From the NCBI RefSeq assembly GCF_022479115.1, contig NZ_CP092497.1:1860001-1924000 (forward strand): DNA of 64,000 bases. Direction: 5' to 3'. A program made the translations under genes and the position numbers. The notes beneath the pieces were generated by a model. It saw only the letters and a list, made by a program, of their open reading frames with translations. It was not told the DNA's origin and made no database searches. Origin of the DNA: Amycolatopsis sp. EV170708-02-1. GTDB lineage: Bacteria; Actinomycetota; Actinomycetes; Mycobacteriales; Pseudonocardiaceae. This document shows positions 63,628 to 64,000 of this stretch, in pieces. The stretch's first letter is position 1. Each line of letters starts with the position of its first letter.

Positions 63628-63684
63628 AGTCCGTGAAGGCCTCCTTACCTACCTTGAGGGTAGTGAAGGAGGCCTTCACGGACT
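63628..63684. repeat. Dispersed palindromic repeat, partly matched copy
   Basis: A 57-base hairpin has 19-base perfect outer arms starting AGTCCGTGAAGGCC and a mismatched inner part. It belongs to the same AAGG/CCTT family as 5327, 18521 and 37287. Confidence 0.7.
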
Positions 63685-63702
63685 CCCGCGAGAAAACACA
63701 AA

Positions 63703-63732
63703 AGAGGGCCGCCCCGGACGGGACGGCCCTCT
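63703..63732 (-). terminator. Rho-independent terminator
   Basis: On the minus strand AGAGGGCCG and CGGCCCTCT pair with an inner CCC/GGG, followed by TTTGTGTTTTCT. It lies 15 bases after the stop of the partial CDS. Confidence 0.75.
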
Positions 63733-63747
63733 CTCACTTCAAGCGGC

Positions 63748-64000
63748 TCAGCGCTGCGGCGGCGGACCACCCTGCGGACCACCGAACGGACCCTGCTGCG
63801 GGAACGGGCCACTGCGCGGCCCCTGCGACGGCGGACCCTGGTACGGCCCGCCCTGCGGACCCGTAGGCGGCTGCGGCTGCGGCAGCTGGGAAGGCGGCGG
63901 GACCTGCTGCTGCGGAGGCTCCGGAGCGGCCTCCGGCTCGGGAGCCGGCGTGGCCTTCGGAACCTGACGCGGAGCAGGCGGCTCCTGCCGCGGCGTCGCG
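63748..64000 (-). CDS. C-terminal Pro/Gln/Gly-rich tail of a larger protein (partial)
   Basis: The frame is open to the window edge. Its 83 or so visible residues are low-complexity, with repeats such as GPQGGPYQGPPSQGP and a C-terminal QGGPPPQR. Tails like this occur on several actinobacterial membrane or cell-division proteins, but no domain is visible here, so the protein is unidentified. Confidence 0.6.
   Translation of the reverse strand, partial: ATPRQEPPAPRQVPKATPAPEPEAAPEPPQQQVPPPSQLPQPQPPTGPQGGPYQGPPSQGPRSGPFPQQGPFGGPQGGPPPQR

Overview
The window is high-GC actinomycete DNA. It has GTG and TTG starts, many 4-base stop/start overlaps, abundant TetR, MarR, LysR, ArsR, WYL, PucR and XRE regulators, an F420-type luciferase-fold oxidoreductase, WXG100/type VII secretion substrates, and a rifampicin monooxygenase preceded by a rifamycin-associated element. 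The mix fits an Amycolatopsis-like member of the Pseudonocardiales. That placement is inference, since no rRNA is present.

Layout. 0-5 kb: a DUF4865 tail, a SWIM/SNF2 helicase pair and a divergent TetR with a clear operator. 5-8 kb: a four-gene operon with two WXG100-like proteins, one ending in an HEERH motif. 8-16 kb: a zinc/coiled-coil protein, a glycosyltransferase coupled to an ECF sigma factor, and small metabolic and regulatory genes. 16-24.5 kb: a pentapeptide protein, a frameshifted subtilase, palindromic repeats, an SGNH esterase, a PucR regulator flanked by perfect inverted repeats, and a WXG100/beta-propeller protein. 25-30 kb: a second zinc/coiled-coil protein, an AT-rich palindromic intergenic region, a tyrosine recombinase, a methyltransferase, two tandem tRNA genes that combine class I shape with leucine-type anticodons, and an 18-residue peptide gene with its own promoter and terminator. 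This is the most unusual neighbourhood. 30-45.5 kb: regulator/enzyme pairs with visible operators (ABATE-CGNR/beta-lactamase-fold hydrolase, TetR/FAD monooxygenase, RAE/rox, MarR/epoxide hydrolase, TetR/two-component system). 46-50 kb: VanZ-like protein and a TetR/membrane protein/FAD oxidoreductase operon. 50-54.5 kb: an orphan protein with an injection-system cargo signature, then a lipoprotein gene split by an insertion sequence that carries a methyltransferase. 55-64 kb: RibD-like, NUDIX, ricin lectin, barstar, SGNH, ArsR/AHSA1, and FMN reductase/MFS/MerR genes, ending in a Pro/Gln/Gly-rich protein tail.

Four genes carry what look like single-base losses in G/C-rich runs, and the transposase has several frame breaks. 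Either several genes are decaying or the assembly has residual indels. Many regulators sit beside their probable targets with recognisable inverted repeats, so the region reads as small self-contained regulatory cassettes rather than one large pathway.
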